This document shows, one piece after another, positions 1 to 9,813 of a stretch of 64,000 bases of DNA. Where the stretch lies: assembly GCF_900142805.1 (NCBI RefSeq), contig NZ_FRCF01000002.1:124001-188000 (forward strand). The letters are read 5' to 3'. Source of the stretch: Lacicoccus alkaliphilus DSM 16010 (lineage in GTDB: Bacteria > Bacillota > Bacilli > Staphylococcales > Salinicoccaceae). Positions within the stretch are counted from its first letter, which is position 1. Every line of letters begins with the position of its first letter. A program made the position numbers and the translations under genes. The notes under the pieces were generated by a model that saw only the letters and a program-made list of their open reading frames with translations, made no database searches and was not told the DNA's origin.

Positions 1-488
1 AATACTTTCATGCCGTAATGCTTCCTCATGTATTCTATGGCGACAGCCGAATCATTGTATATGCAAAAGCCGCTGGCACGGCCTGCAAAACCATGATGAA
101 GACCGCCGGAGAGGCTGAGCACCTTTTTTGCATTGCCTTTCATGACTTCATCAACAGCGGTCAATGTTGCGCCGACAAGCATCTTACTCTTCTCATGCAT
201 ATCGTCAAAAGTGTGGGTGTCGTCGGTATTCAGGCCGTAACTCTCAAGCTGGGAGTCGGGCAGCCCGCCATTGCCGGCTTTCTTCACCGCTTCCACATAA
301 TCCGGCTTGTGCACCAGCAGAAGCTCTTCGTCAGTGGCCATTCTCGGTTTGATGATATCTTCTTTTTTTAGAAATCCTGCATCGATCAGTAAATCAGTGG
401 TCATCTTCACGCGCATCTGATTGAAGGGGTGTTGGTCATTGAACCGGTATTCCAATAATGATTTGTCATACACATATAATGGTCTCAT
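1..488 (-). CDS. acuC: AcuC, histone-deacetylase-family protein (partial, runs off the left edge)
   Basis: This is the N-terminal part of AcuC, a zinc-dependent class I/II histone-deacetylase-fold enzyme. In Bacillus it deacetylates and reactivates acetyl-CoA synthetase. The visible translation begins MRPLYVYDKS and carries the family's N-terminal HPFNQ-R motif near residue 20, the PPR/PRMATDEEL-LVH stretch near residue 50, and a GGLHHGFAGRASGFCIYND segment before the window edge. The ATG at 488 overlaps the acuB stop in an ATGA junction, so the two are translationally coupled. The zinc-binding Asp/His cluster further downstream lies outside the window. Identity is firm from motifs and from the acuA-acuB-acuC order next to acsA. 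Confidence 0.93.
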   Translation of the reverse strand, partial: MRPLYVYDKSLLEYRFNDQHPFNQMRVKMTTDLLIDAGFLKKEDIIKPRMATDEELLLVHKPDYVEAVKKAGNGGLPDSQLESYGLNTDDTHTFDDMHEKSKMLVGATLTAVDEVMKGNAKKVLSLSGGLHHGFAGRASGFCIYNDSAVAIEYMRKHYGMKV

Positions 489-1129
489 AGTGTGCCCATC
501 TTGTCGGGAGTCAGGACTTTGAACCCCTCATTCTGCAATTTTTCTATAGCAAACCGGGGATTCATGGCACGGACGCGCAGTACAATGATTTTATTCCCTT
601 TAGTCTCTTTGTTGGTATAGACCGACACACTGATGATCCTGATGTTCAAATCCTTGAATATTTTACCGATGTCATGAATGACACCCGTCCTGTCCTCGCT
701 ATCTATTTCAATGATGGATCCGGGTTCCTTAATGCCTGTAAGCTCCAAAAATGTGTTCAGCATATCTTTCTGGGTGACGATGCCGACTAATCTGCCTTCA
801 CGGACGACAGGTATGGCACCGATTGAGAAATGGTAAAAATCGAGTGCGATTTCTTCGACGAAATCGAGAGGATGGCAATATGTCACATTGGTCCTCATGA
901 TTCTTGACAGTGGTTCATCCAGCTTCATATCCGGATCATCGTCCGACAGCACGGAGGGCAGGGTCATCTTTATATCCCTGTCGGAGACGATGCCTACAAG
1001 CTTCTCATTTTCATTTACAATCGGGACATGCCTGAATGAATACTTTGCCATCATGTTCAAAGCCTCTTCTATACTGTTGTCAGGCGCCAGTGTCCGCACC
1101 GGGGATGTCATGATTCTTTCTACCAACAT
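485..1129 (-). CDS. acuB: AcuB, CBS-pair and ACT domain protein
   Basis: The protein has 214 residues. Residues 1-60 and about 75-135 form a pair of CBS domains (MTSPVRTLAPDNSIEEA, GIVSDRDIK, then VGIVTQKDML). An ACT-like C-terminal half follows from about residue 140. CBS pairs bind adenine nucleotides, and AcuB is encoded with the AcuA/AcuC acetylation switch in Bacillus and Staphylococcus, where its exact role is not settled. It lies 18 bases downstream of acuA and overlaps acuC by four bases, so acuABC is one operon. Length matches the Bacillus protein. The function is named from family and context, not from catalytic residues. Confidence 0.92.
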   Translation of the reverse strand: MLVERIMTSPVRTLAPDNSIEEALNMMAKYSFRHVPIVNENEKLVGIVSDRDIKMTLPSVLSDDDPDMKLDEPLSRIMRTNVTYCHPLDFVEEIALDFYHFSIGAIPVVREGRLVGIVTQKDMLNTFLELTGIKEPGSIIEIDSEDRTGVIHDIGKIFKDLNIRIISVSVYTNKETKGNKIIVLRVRAMNPRFAIEKLQNEGFKVLTPDKMGTL

Positions 1130-1147
1130 AATAAATCCTCCTAAACA

Positions 1148-1780
1148 TTAAAAAAAGAAACGGTTTTTGAACCTGATTTTATCGAATTCCATCATCTGGT
1201 CCCTTTTTATATTTTTTCCTACACGTGCCATCAGAGTGTTCGCGGGATGTGCCGAAATCTCAGGGTCGTTGGTCTGGAAGACTTCGAATCCGGCACTGGC
1301 CATCAGTCTGATCATCAGATCCTTATATTCATAGACATCGAGTTCCGTATTTTTCAAATCCCAATGCCAGTAATATTCAGTGGTGATGATGATATAATTT
1401 TCAACAAAGGAATCTTCCATCGATAATTGGATCAGCTTTTTTGCAATGCCGCCGCTGCGGTAATCGAGTGCGATTTCAACTGCCCCGAGTTCAAGGAGAT
1501 AAGGGAGATTATTATCCGACCACCTTTCAAGCGGGTCTGGGTAATGATACGTGACATACCCCACAATGTGAGTGCCGTTGCGAGCAACGATCACTCTGCC
1601 TTCTTCAAGATCTGATATCTCAAGAAGCGCTGCGTATTGCTCTTTTGGCAACCTGAAAGCATCCAAACCTTCATCAAATGTATAGGACGCCAAAGCATCG
1701 GGGGACGCAGGGCCCTCGATTATGATTTCTTTGTCGTTGAGGTAGATTATTTCCTGATGATAAGTTTTTTGGTGCTGCAC
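1148..1780 (-). CDS. acuA: AcuA, protein lysine acetyltransferase (GNAT)
   Basis: This GNAT-family acetyltransferase is known in Bacillus to inactivate AcsA by acetylating its active-site lysine. The central region shows the acetyl-CoA-binding sequence RSGGIAKKLIQ near residue 115, with VGYVTYHYPDP before it. I place the start at the GTG at 1780: it sits seven bases after a GGAGG ribosome site, whereas an in-frame GTG at 1786 abuts that site. This gives about 210 residues, the usual family length. It is the first gene of acuABC and diverges from acsA, the gene of its presumed target, with about 100 bases between them. Confidence 0.93.
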   Translation of the reverse strand: MQHQKTYHQEIIYLNDKEIIIEGPASPDALASYTFDEGLDAFRLPKEQYAALLEISDLEEGRVIVARNGTHIVGYVTYHYPDPLERWSDNNLPYLLELGAVEIALDYRSGGIAKKLIQLSMEDSFVENYIIITTEYYWHWDLKNTELDVYEYKDLMIRLMASAGFEVFQTNDPEISAHPANTLMARVGKNIKRDQMMEFDKIRFKNRFFF

Positions 1781-1814
1781 ATTCACACCTCCCGGATTGT
1801 TGGTTTTAAAAATT

Positions 1815-1844
1815 TTGAAAAGTACGTTATCATTATTATATACT
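1815..1844 (+). promoter_or_regulatory. Probable acsA promoter
   Basis: TTGAAA at 1815-1820 and TATACT at 1839-1844 are separated by 18 bases and lie about 40 bases before the acsA start. The spacer contains CGTTATCA, which resembles the right half of a CcpA cre site; the left half does not match, so cre is not called here. Confidence 0.5.
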
Positions 1845-1881
1845 ATGAATAGGTAACATAAAACATATAGGGGGATAAAGC

Positions 1882-3594
1882 ATGAAAGTAGAGCGTTACA
1901 AAGTCACGGATGAAAATCCAAACATGAAAAATTATGAAGAGGTGTATGAAAACTTCGACTGGGGGGAAATCGAAAAGAATTTTTCCTGGTCGAAAACTAA
2001 TAAATTCAACATGGCATATGAATGCATCGATAAACATGTGGATGAAGGATATGGAGACAAAACTGCACTTCTGTACAAAAATGGGGAGACGAAATCGTCC
2101 TATACATTCAAAGATATGCAGGATGCATCCAACAAGGCGGCAAATGTCCTGAAAAATGAAGCAGGTGTGGAGAAGGGGGACAGGGTGTTCATCTTCATGG
2201 CACGTTCACCGGAATTGTACTTCTCTCTTCTCGGGGCCTTGAAAGTCGGAGCGATCGTCGGCCCGTTATTCGAGGCCTTCATGGAAAAGGCGGTCAAAGA
2301 CAGATTGGAAAACAGTGATGCGAAAGTGATTGTCACCACTCCTGAACTGGTCGGGCGCATACCGGCCGATGACCTGCCGAACCTTGAAAAAGTGATTGTG
2401 GTCGGAGGCACCGAAGATGAGAATCATCTCGATTTCGACGCGGCTTTTGAAAACGCTTCAAAAGAATTCGATACTGAATGGCTCGATAAGGAAGACGGCA
2501 TGATACTGCATTACACAAGCGGTTCAACCGGGCAGCCAAAAGGTGTCCTGCATGTCCATTATGCAATGATCCAGCAGTATATTTCAGGTAAATATGTCCT
2601 TGACCTGAAAGAGGACGATGTCTACTGGTGTACAGCGGACCCGGGCTGGGTGACCGGCACTTCCTACGGTATTTTTGCACCATGGCTGAACAGGGTGACG
2701 AATGTCGTCGTAGGCGGTAGATTCTCACCTGAAGCATGGTACGGTGCTATAGAGGATCTTAAGGTCACTGTCTGGTACAGTGCGCCGACCGCATTCCGGA
2801 TGCTGATGGGTGCAGGTGATGAAATCATCAAAGACTATGATTTAAGTTCACTGCGCCACTTACTGTCCGTCGGTGAACCTCTGAACCCTGAAGTCGTGAA
2901 GTGGGGGATGGAAGTCTTCAACTTGAGGATCCACGATACATGGTGGATGACCGAAACCGGTGCGCATATGATCACGAACTTCCCTGCCATGGAAATCAAA
3001 GGCGGGTCGATGGGTAAACCGATCCCGGGTGTCGAGGCTGCCATCATCGATGACGAAGGGAATGAACTGCCGGCAAACAGAATGGGCAACCTCGCGCTTA
3101 AGACAGGATGGCCTGCCATGATGAGGGAAATCTGGAAGAACAAGCCGAAATTCGATTCCTACTTCATAGGTGAGTGGTATATATCCGGAGATTCTGCATA
3201 TAAAGATGAGGAAGGCTATTACTGGTTCCAGGGACGTGTGGATGACGTGATCATGACAGCCGGCGAGAGGGTCGGACCATTTGAGATAGAGTCGAAACTG
3301 GTGGAACACCCTGCAGTCCAGGAAGCCGGTGTCATCGGCAAACCTGACCCTGTGAGGGGTGAAATCGTCAAAGCCTTCATCGCTGTGAGGGAAGGCTACG
3401 ATCCTTCAGATGAACTGAAGGAAGAAATCAGGAAGTACGTGAAAGAAGGACTGGCTGCACATGCAGCACCGAGGGAGATTGAATTCAAGGACAAGCTGCC
3501 TAAGACGCGAAGCGGTAAAATCATGCGCCGTGTCCTCAAAGCATGGGAACTGAACATCGATGCAGGAGATTTATCCAGCATGGATGAAGATTAA
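1882..3594 (+). CDS. acsA: Acetyl-CoA synthetase (AMP-forming)
   Basis: The 570-residue enzyme activates acetate to acetyl-CoA through acetyl-AMP in the cytoplasm. The adenylate-forming signature YTSGSTGQPKG is near residue 210, DTWWMTETG is the A5-type motif, and the hinge and C-terminal lid end in SGKIMRR with the catalytic lysine at about residue 546. That lysine is the known acetylation target of AcuA in Bacillus. The ATG follows a GGGGGAT ribosome site. A strong hairpin with a T-run lies directly downstream. Divergence from acuABC fits control of AcsA activity by reversible acetylation. Confidence 0.97.
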   Translation: MKVERYKVTDENPNMKNYEEVYENFDWGEIEKNFSWSKTNKFNMAYECIDKHVDEGYGDKTALLYKNGETKSSYTFKDMQDASNKAANVLKNEAGVEKGDRVFIFMARSPELYFSLLGALKVGAIVGPLFEAFMEKAVKDRLENSDAKVIVTTPELVGRIPADDLPNLEKVIVVGGTEDENHLDFDAAFENASKEFDTEWLDKEDGMILHYTSGSTGQPKGVLHVHYAMIQQYISGKYVLDLKEDDVYWCTADPGWVTGTSYGIFAPWLNRVTNVVVGGRFSPEAWYGAIEDLKVTVWYSAPTAFRMLMGAGDEIIKDYDLSSLRHLLSVGEPLNPEVVKWGMEVFNLRIHDTWWMTETGAHMITNFPAMEIKGGSMGKPIPGVEAAIIDDEGNELPANRMGNLALKTGWPAMMREIWKNKPKFDSYFIGEWYISGDSAYKDEEGYYWFQGRVDDVIMTAGERVGPFEIESKLVEHPAVQEAGVIGKPDPVRGEIVKAFIAVREGYDPSDELKEEIRKYVKEGLAAHAAPREIEFKDKLPKTRSGKIMRRVLKAWELNIDAGDLSSMDED

Positions 3595-3601
3595 ACACCC
3601 G

Positions 3602-3632
3602 ATCCCCCCCTGACGAAGGGGAGGGATTTTTT
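3602..3632 (+). terminator. acsA terminator
   Basis: ATCCCCCCCT pairs with AGGGGAGGGAT around a short loop, followed by six T, directly after the acsA stop. Confidence 0.8.
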
Positions 3633-3710
3633 CATGCGTTTTTCCTTATGGTGCCTGGAATGCAAGTGTTTGCATCTGCATTTGTCCCCCTTAAAAATCA
3701 TTGTATAGAA

Positions 3711-3724
3711 TGTAAGCGTTTTAA
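3711..3724 (+). promoter_or_regulatory. cre-like CcpA site upstream of fhs
   Basis: TGTAAGCGTTTTAA matches the cre consensus TGWAANCGNTNWCA at all but one defined position. It lies about 85 bases upstream of the likely -10 of fhs. A second, weaker cre-like palindrome, TGCAAGTGTTTGCA, is at 3661-3674. Confidence 0.45.
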
Positions 3725-3798
3725 GGGTTGAGGGGATAGTGATTATTTTATCCGAATATTTTGAAAATGCATTGTTTGTGGAATAATTCACTTGAATA

Positions 3799-3837
3799 TG
3801 GCATAATGAGACTGTAAGTGTTATGCCTCAGCATAAC
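3799..3837 (+). promoter_or_regulatory. Extended -10 promoter and 5' stem-loop of fhs
   Basis: TGGCATAAT at 3799-3807 is an extended -10 element with no good -35. A few bases after the expected start of transcription, GTTATGC (3820-3826) and GCATAAC (3831-3837) form a perfect 7-bp inverted repeat with a four-base loop. It could be an operator or an mRNA-stabilising hairpin. The ribosome site follows about 18 bases later. Confidence 0.5.
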
Positions 3838-3866
3838 TCAATATTATTCTTTTAGGAGATGAGATA

Positions 3867-5534
3867 ATGGCACATTTAACAGATCAGGAAATTGCTGCTA
3901 AAGCGGATATCCAGCCAATCGAAGATATCGCTGCTACAGCCGGCATTCCTAATGAGGCCTTGGAACTTCATGGTAAACATAAAGCGAAAGTGGACATTCA
4001 TCAGGTTGAAGGGGACGTAAACAAGTCAAAAGTTGTTCTTGTTTCCGCGATGAACCCGACTCCGGCCGGAGAAGGTAAATCCACTGTAACTGTAGGTTTA
4101 TCAGATGCATTCAATAAATTGGAGAAAAATGTAATGGTTGCACTTCGTGAGCCATCATTAGGTCCTGTTATGGGTGTTAAAGGTGGAGCGACCGGTGGCG
4201 GTCAGTCCCAGGTGCTGCCGATGGAGGAGATCAACCTTCATTTCAATGGTGACCTGCATGCGATCACAACAGCGAACAACGCTCTTTCCGCGTTCATTGA
4301 CAACCACATTCACCATGGCAACAAACTGAATATCGACCCGCGTCGTGTCACCTGGAAGAGGGTCCTTGACATGAACGACCGTGCACTTCGTCAAGTGGTT
4401 GTAGGTCTTGGCGGACCAAGCCGCGGTGTACCGCGTGAAGATGGCTTCGACATCACTGTTGCAAGTGAAATCATGGCAGTATTATGTCTGGCTTCAGACC
4501 TCATGGACCTTAAAGAGAAGCTCGGTCAGATGGTCATTGCTTACACGTATGACAGAAAACCTGTGACTGCCAAAGAACTTGAAGTCGAAGGTGCACTGGC
4601 TCTGCTTCTTAAAGAAGCGATCAAACCAAACCTTGTACAGACTATGGAAGGTACGCCTGCACTGATCCACGGTGGGCCATTCGCCAACATCGCCCATGGC
4701 TGTAACTCTTTAATCGCTACAAACACAGCTCGTAAACTTGCTGACATCGTAGTGACGGAGAGTGGTTTCGGTTCCGACCTCGGTGGAGAGAAGTTCATGA
4801 ACATCAAAGCACGTAAAGGCGAATTCAAGCCGGATGCAATCGTACTCGTTGCGACAATCCGTGCACTCAAGATGAATGGCGGAGTTGCCAAAGCCGATCT
4901 TGGGGAAGCGAATGTCGACGCTCTTAAAGAAGGTATTGTTAACTTAGGCAAACACATTGAGAACGCTCGTAAATTCGGTGTCGAACCGGTTGTTGCATTG
5001 AACGACTTCGTAACCGACACTGATGAAGAAAGAGACTTCGTATTGAACTGGTGTAAGGAGCAGGGCGTACGCGTTGCACTGACTCAGGTTTGGGAAAAAG
5101 GCGGCGCCGGCGGCGTAGACCTTGCGAACCACGTTCTTGAAGTGCTTGATGAGCCTCAGGAATTCAAACACCTCTACGATCTTGATCTTCCAATCGATCA
5201 GAAAATCGAAACAATCGTCAAAGAAGTTTATGGCGGTGACGGCGTAATCCTTGCAGATAAGGCTAAAAAACAGCTTGCTGAAATCGAAGCCAACGGCTTT
5301 GGTGACCTGCCGGTATGTATGGCTAAATCACAGTACTCACTGAGTGATGACCCGACTAAACTCGGCCGTCCTGAAGGTTTCACTGTAACTGTAAGAGAAC
5401 TGATCGTCAAAGCTGGAGCAGGTTTCGTTGTTGCCCTTACAGGTGACATCATGACTATGCCTGGACTTCCTAAGCAACCATCCGCTGTCAACATGGATGT
5501 TGATGCTGACGGTACTTCAAAAGGATTATTCTAA
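3867..5534 (+). CDS. fhs: Formate--tetrahydrofolate ligase
   Basis: The enzyme ligates formate to tetrahydrofolate with ATP, giving 10-formyl-THF for purine and fMet-tRNA synthesis. The 555-residue length is normal for the family. The P-loop-like [10 protein letters not shown] is near residue 65, and the characteristic [18 protein letters not shown] follows near residue 95. The C-terminus has the family's [15 protein letters not shown] segment. The ATG has an AGGAGAT ribosome site. The gene is monocistronic: it has its own promoter region upstream and a bidirectional terminator shared with the convergent PBP gene. The base composition at third positions looks typical of a highly expressed gene. 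Confidence 0.97.
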   Translation: MAHLTDQEIAAKADIQPIEDIAATAGIPNEALELHGKHKAKVDIHQVEGDVNKSKVVLVSAMNPTPAGEGKSTVTVGLSDAFNKLEKNVMVALREPSLGPVMGVKGGATGGGQSQVLPMEEINLHFNGDLHAITTANNALSAFIDNHIHHGNKLNIDPRRVTWKRVLDMNDRALRQVVVGLGGPSRGVPREDGFDITVASEIMAVLCLASDLMDLKEKLGQMVIAYTYDRKPVTAKELEVEGALALLLKEAIKPNLVQTMEGTPALIHGGPFANIAHGCNSLIATNTARKLADIVVTESGFGSDLGGEKFMNIKARKGEFKPDAIVLVATIRALKMNGGVAKADLGEANVDALKEGIVNLGKHIENARKFGVEPVVALNDFVTDTDEERDFVLNWCKEQGVRVALTQVWEKGGAGGVDLANHVLEVLDEPQEFKHLYDLDLPIDQKIETIVKEVYGGDGVILADKAKKQLAEIEANGFGDLPVCMAKSQYSLSDDPTKLGRPEGFTVTVRELIVKAGAGFVVALTGDIMTMPGLPKQPSAVNMDVDADGTSKGLF

Positions 5535-5548
5535 AATTGAAATAAAAA

Positions 5549-5576
5549 ATACCGGCCAATTGGCCGGTATTTTTTT
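5549..5576. terminator. Bidirectional terminator between fhs and the PBP gene
   Basis: ATACCGGCCAATTGGCCGGTAT is an almost perfect palindrome flanked by an A-run on the left and a T-run on the right, so it can end transcription from both converging genes. Confidence 0.88.
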
Positions 5577-5587
5577 CAATTTAAATT

Positions 5588-8122
5588 TTAATCCCAAGCA
5601 TTTTCGTCATCGGCATCGTCATCGTCGTCATCACTGGCGGATGATGAACTGCCGACTGTGTAGCGGTCGTCATAAGTGTTGGTGACGAGACCTCTGAGTG
5701 ATGAGTTCGACAGCTCGTCATCAAATGCTGCACCCATCCTTGCCTGGATGTCGGGATGGTTGAGGCTGCTTTTATCACTGAGTCTTGTATCTTCAGCTAC
5801 AAGCCCTTCAATCGGCTCATCCAAGTCCTCTTCACAATCACTTTCCGTTTCCATTGTCAGTGCACAGTATTCCCTCTCTCTTACAGAGTCAGGCTGCTGG
5901 AAGGAAGCCCCGCGTCCCATCTGATCGGGTGCAAGCGCCATAAGTTCCTGTGTCAGGTTACGCCAGTTGTATATGTGGAAGTACTGTTCACCTTCATAGC
6001 CTGAAACCTGGGGGATGTTCTCATCATAACCCATCCAAAGGCCGAGGGTGACTTCAGGATTGTAACCCATGAACCATGAGTCGACGAAGTTGTTGGATGT
6101 ACCTGTTTTCGCTGCAAAATCATATTCACCGCTTATACTGTCGTAAAAGTCACTGATGTGGTAGGCGGAACCTGTTTGGAATGATTCCGTCAGCATGTCC
6201 GACATTAGGAATGAAGTGGAATTTTTCCAGACCTCATTCACCACCGATTCATGTTCGAATACGACCTCACCGTCAGGGCTTGTTATACTTTCAATCATAT
6301 AGCCTTCCGTCATCGTACCATCCTGTGCAAAACTGGAGAAGGCATCGACATTCTGTACCACGCTCAAGTCATTTGGACCGAGCGGTAATGAAGGATTCAT
6401 ATCTGTCTGCAGCGGCAGGTTCATGCGTTCAAAGTATTCCCGCGGATTTTCTTCCCGGACATCTGCCCATAATCTCAATGTACTCAAGTTGTATGAGTTG
6501 CTGAGTGCATGCTTGGCGGAGATGAGTCCGAATTCTTCCTCATAATCATAGTTGGCCGGTGCCCAATCCAGTTCAGGAATTTCGAATTTCTCATCCAGCA
6601 GGACTGTATCCGGTGCGATGATGCCCTTGTCCAGTGCCGGACCGAATGTGATCAGCGGTTTCATCGTCGAACCGACGTTTCGTGCAGTCTGCGTTGCATG
6701 GTTGACCGAAGATTCATCATGGTCACGTCCGCCGATGAAACCGAGTATCCTGCCTGTATCATTTTCTTTCAGTACAGCACCGATTTCGTGCTGCAACATC
6801 TCCTCTTCTGCATCGGATTCATCAGCATCGACCGCATCCTCTGAACTTCTGTCTGCATAATAGTAGAAGTTGTTGTCTTTCACATCCTGCATCAGGTCAT
6901 AAATATCCTTTTGAATGGTCGTCGTAATATGATAACCCTGATATCTCAGTGCCTGGTTCGCCTGTTCTGTATATTCCTGGTTGAGAAGCGGAGTGGAGTC
7001 GATATCCTCACGTGATATTCCGTCTTCTTCAGCGAGTATATATTTCAGAATCTGGATGCCGCGGCGTTCGATTTCATCCGTAAGGAACGGGTAGTTCTGG
7101 TTCGGTACGACGACGCTGTCGGTCAGATTCTCATAAATATCATACTCGAGTGCTTCTCCATGTTCTTCCTCGGTGATCTTGCCTTCAAGAAGCATACGGT
7201 CAAGAACGAACTCCTGCCGGTTCAGACCAGCCTGGCGGTACTCTTCATCTTTCACTGCGCCGCCCTGCATGAATGGTGTATATGCATATGGGTTCTGAGG
7301 CATTCCTGCGAGGAAAGCACTTTCCGCCAGATTCAAATCCTCGGCGTCTTTACCGAAGACGCCGTCTGCAGCTGCCTGTATGCCGGCGATGTTCTGGCCA
7401 TTCGCATTACGTCCGAATGAGACCGCGTTCAAGTACGCTTCAATGATCTCATCTTTTTCAAGCAGCTTTTCCACGCGGAAGGCGAGGAGTATTTCAATCG
7501 CTTTTCTGTCAAATGTCGTGTCGCTCGTGAGCAGCTGGTTCTTAACAAGCTGCTGGGTCAGTGTACTTCCGCCCGTGCTGTCATCCCCGCCGGCAAACAC
7601 CTGCAAAGCTGCACGCATGAAGGCCTTCGGCACCACGCCGTTATGTTCGTAAAAATGTTCATCTTCGGTGACTATGACTGCATCCATGACATAAGAATTG
7701 ATATCTTCATAGTCCACACGTTCCCTGATCAGGTCGGCACGGAGCGTACCCAGGGCTTCACCGGAGCCGAAAGCCACGGTGGTGCTCTCTGTCATCTCGG
7801 TCAATGAGACGACAAGCTCCTCATTGGATTGGACCTCTTCGTCGTTCACCAGAGCGGCAAAATAACCGAGGCCGACACTGAATGCGAGCAGGCCCAGTAA
7901 TGAGACGGTCAGAATGATGAACAGTATGACATTCCACACCGTTTCATATGTAGTGAAGAATCCCACCCTCAGCGGAGAGCCTGCTTTTTTCATCCTGCTG
8001 TTTATATTGGAAAACTTCTCCCTGAAGGTGCTGCCGGTGACTTTATCTTTATCACCGCGCGGTTCCCCTCTCGTGAACATTTTCTTTATATTTTCTGTAA
8101 AATCATTTATATTCTTCTTCAT
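5588..8122 (-). CDS. Class A penicillin-binding protein (bifunctional glycosyltransferase/transpeptidase)
   Basis: The 844-residue protein polymerises and cross-links peptidoglycan at the outer face of the membrane. A basic cytoplasmic tail of about 60 residues precedes one transmembrane helix (about 62-92). The GT51 domain has catalytic Glu153 in EDEHFYEH and the STGGSTLTQQLVKN motif at 182-195. The transpeptidase domain has SxxK at 485-488 (GSTMKP), SYN at 543-545 and KTG at 672-674, so both activities look intact. An acidic insert lies at about 424-442 and the C-terminus ends in a run of Asp. The location next to fhs/tyrS matches a transglycosylase gene in staphylococci, but this copy is full-length bifunctional. 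I do not assign a specific symbol. Confidence 0.93.
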   Translation of the reverse strand: MKKNINDFTENIKKMFTRGEPRGDKDKVTGSTFREKFSNINSRMKKAGSPLRVGFFTTYETVWNVILFIILTVSLLGLLAFSVGLGYFAALVNDEEVQSNEELVVSLTEMTESTTVAFGSGEALGTLRADLIRERVDYEDINSYVMDAVIVTEDEHFYEHNGVVPKAFMRAALQVFAGGDDSTGGSTLTQQLVKNQLLTSDTTFDRKAIEILLAFRVEKLLEKDEIIEAYLNAVSFGRNANGQNIAGIQAAADGVFGKDAEDLNLAESAFLAGMPQNPYAYTPFMQGGAVKDEEYRQAGLNRQEFVLDRMLLEGKITEEEHGEALEYDIYENLTDSVVVPNQNYPFLTDEIERRGIQILKYILAEEDGISREDIDSTPLLNQEYTEQANQALRYQGYHITTTIQKDIYDLMQDVKDNNFYYYADRSSEDAVDADESDAEEEMLQHEIGAVLKENDTGRILGFIGGRDHDESSVNHATQTARNVGSTMKPLITFGPALDKGIIAPDTVLLDEKFEIPELDWAPANYDYEEEFGLISAKHALSNSYNLSTLRLWADVREENPREYFERMNLPLQTDMNPSLPLGPNDLSVVQNVDAFSSFAQDGTMTEGYMIESITSPDGEVVFEHESVVNEVWKNSTSFLMSDMLTESFQTGSAYHISDFYDSISGEYDFAAKTGTSNNFVDSWFMGYNPEVTLGLWMGYDENIPQVSGYEGEQYFHIYNWRNLTQELMALAPDQMGRGASFQQPDSVREREYCALTMETESDCEEDLDEPIEGLVAEDTRLSDKSSLNHPDIQARMGAAFDDELSNSSLRGLVTNTYDDRYTVGSSSSASDDDDDDADDENAWD

Positions 8123-8143
8123 GTGAACCTCCTATCAACGGAC

Positions 8144-8152
8144 ATTATACCA
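8144..8152 (-). promoter_or_regulatory. Probable extended -10 of the PBP gene
   Basis: On the minus strand TGGTATAAT is an extended -10 element about 20 bases before the PBP start. No convincing -35 was seen. Confidence 0.4.
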
Positions 8153-8249
8153 CAGATAAAATAATTATAGATAGTGATATCAACCCTTTTAGGGTTTTAA
8201 ACCACCGCAACCTTGACAACTTTTCCACAGCCGGAACAACTGCCGGAAG

Positions 8250-8277
8250 TTGACAATTCCATTGGAAATGTTATTAT
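8250..8277 (+). promoter_or_regulatory. tyrS promoter
   Basis: TTGACA at 8250-8255 and TATTAT at 8272-8277 with a 16-base spacer, just upstream of the T-box leader. A second TTGACA occurs at 8213 without a clear -10. Confidence 0.65.
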
Positions 8278-8309
8278 AACATTAAAATAATATCACCTGA
8301 ATGTGTGGG

Positions 8310-8487
8310 ACAAGTAGTGAAGATATTCTGATGCAGAGAGCCGGTGGGTGCTGGAAACCGGTGAGGAATATATCATGAATACACCCGCGTGAATCATTCA
8401 GGCGTCCGGACAGCGTATGTCCTTTCAGCGAAACCGTTTGGTGGTACCGTGCTCTGCACCCATACTTTTATCAGTAGGGTGTTTTTT
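8310..8487 (+). promoter_or_regulatory. T-box leader (tyrosine) of tyrS
   Basis: A T-box riboswitch that senses uncharged tRNA-Tyr and controls readthrough into tyrS. The conserved T-box sequence TTGGTGGTACCGTG is at about 8438-8451. A probable UAC tyrosine specifier lies in ATGAATACACCC near 8380-8390. The intrinsic terminator is CACCC...GGGTG plus a T-run at 8457-8487. This leader fills most of the 385-base gap between the PBP gene and tyrS. The left boundary is approximate. Confidence 0.92.
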
Positions 8488-8501
8488 ATTTGAAATTTTA
8501 G

Positions 8502-9776
<1,275 letters not shown>

Positions 9777-9780
9777 AAAA

Positions 9781-9808
9781 CGAGTCCGGAGCATCCGGAC
9801 TCGTTTTT
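9781..9808 (+). terminator. tyrS terminator
   Basis: CGAGTCCGGA-GCA-TCCGGACTCG is a perfect 10-bp stem with a three-base loop, with A-run before and T-run after. It may also serve the convergent gene. Confidence 0.9.
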
Positions 9809-9813
9809 GTATA

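Noticed and set aside
1815-1835. cre box between acuA and acsA
   Set aside because: Only the right half (CGTTATCA) fits; three or more mismatches on the left.
8221-8255. CAACTT/AAGTTG inverted repeat upstream of the tyrS promoter as an operator
   Set aside because: Short arms, long spacer, and tyrS is already explained by the T-box.
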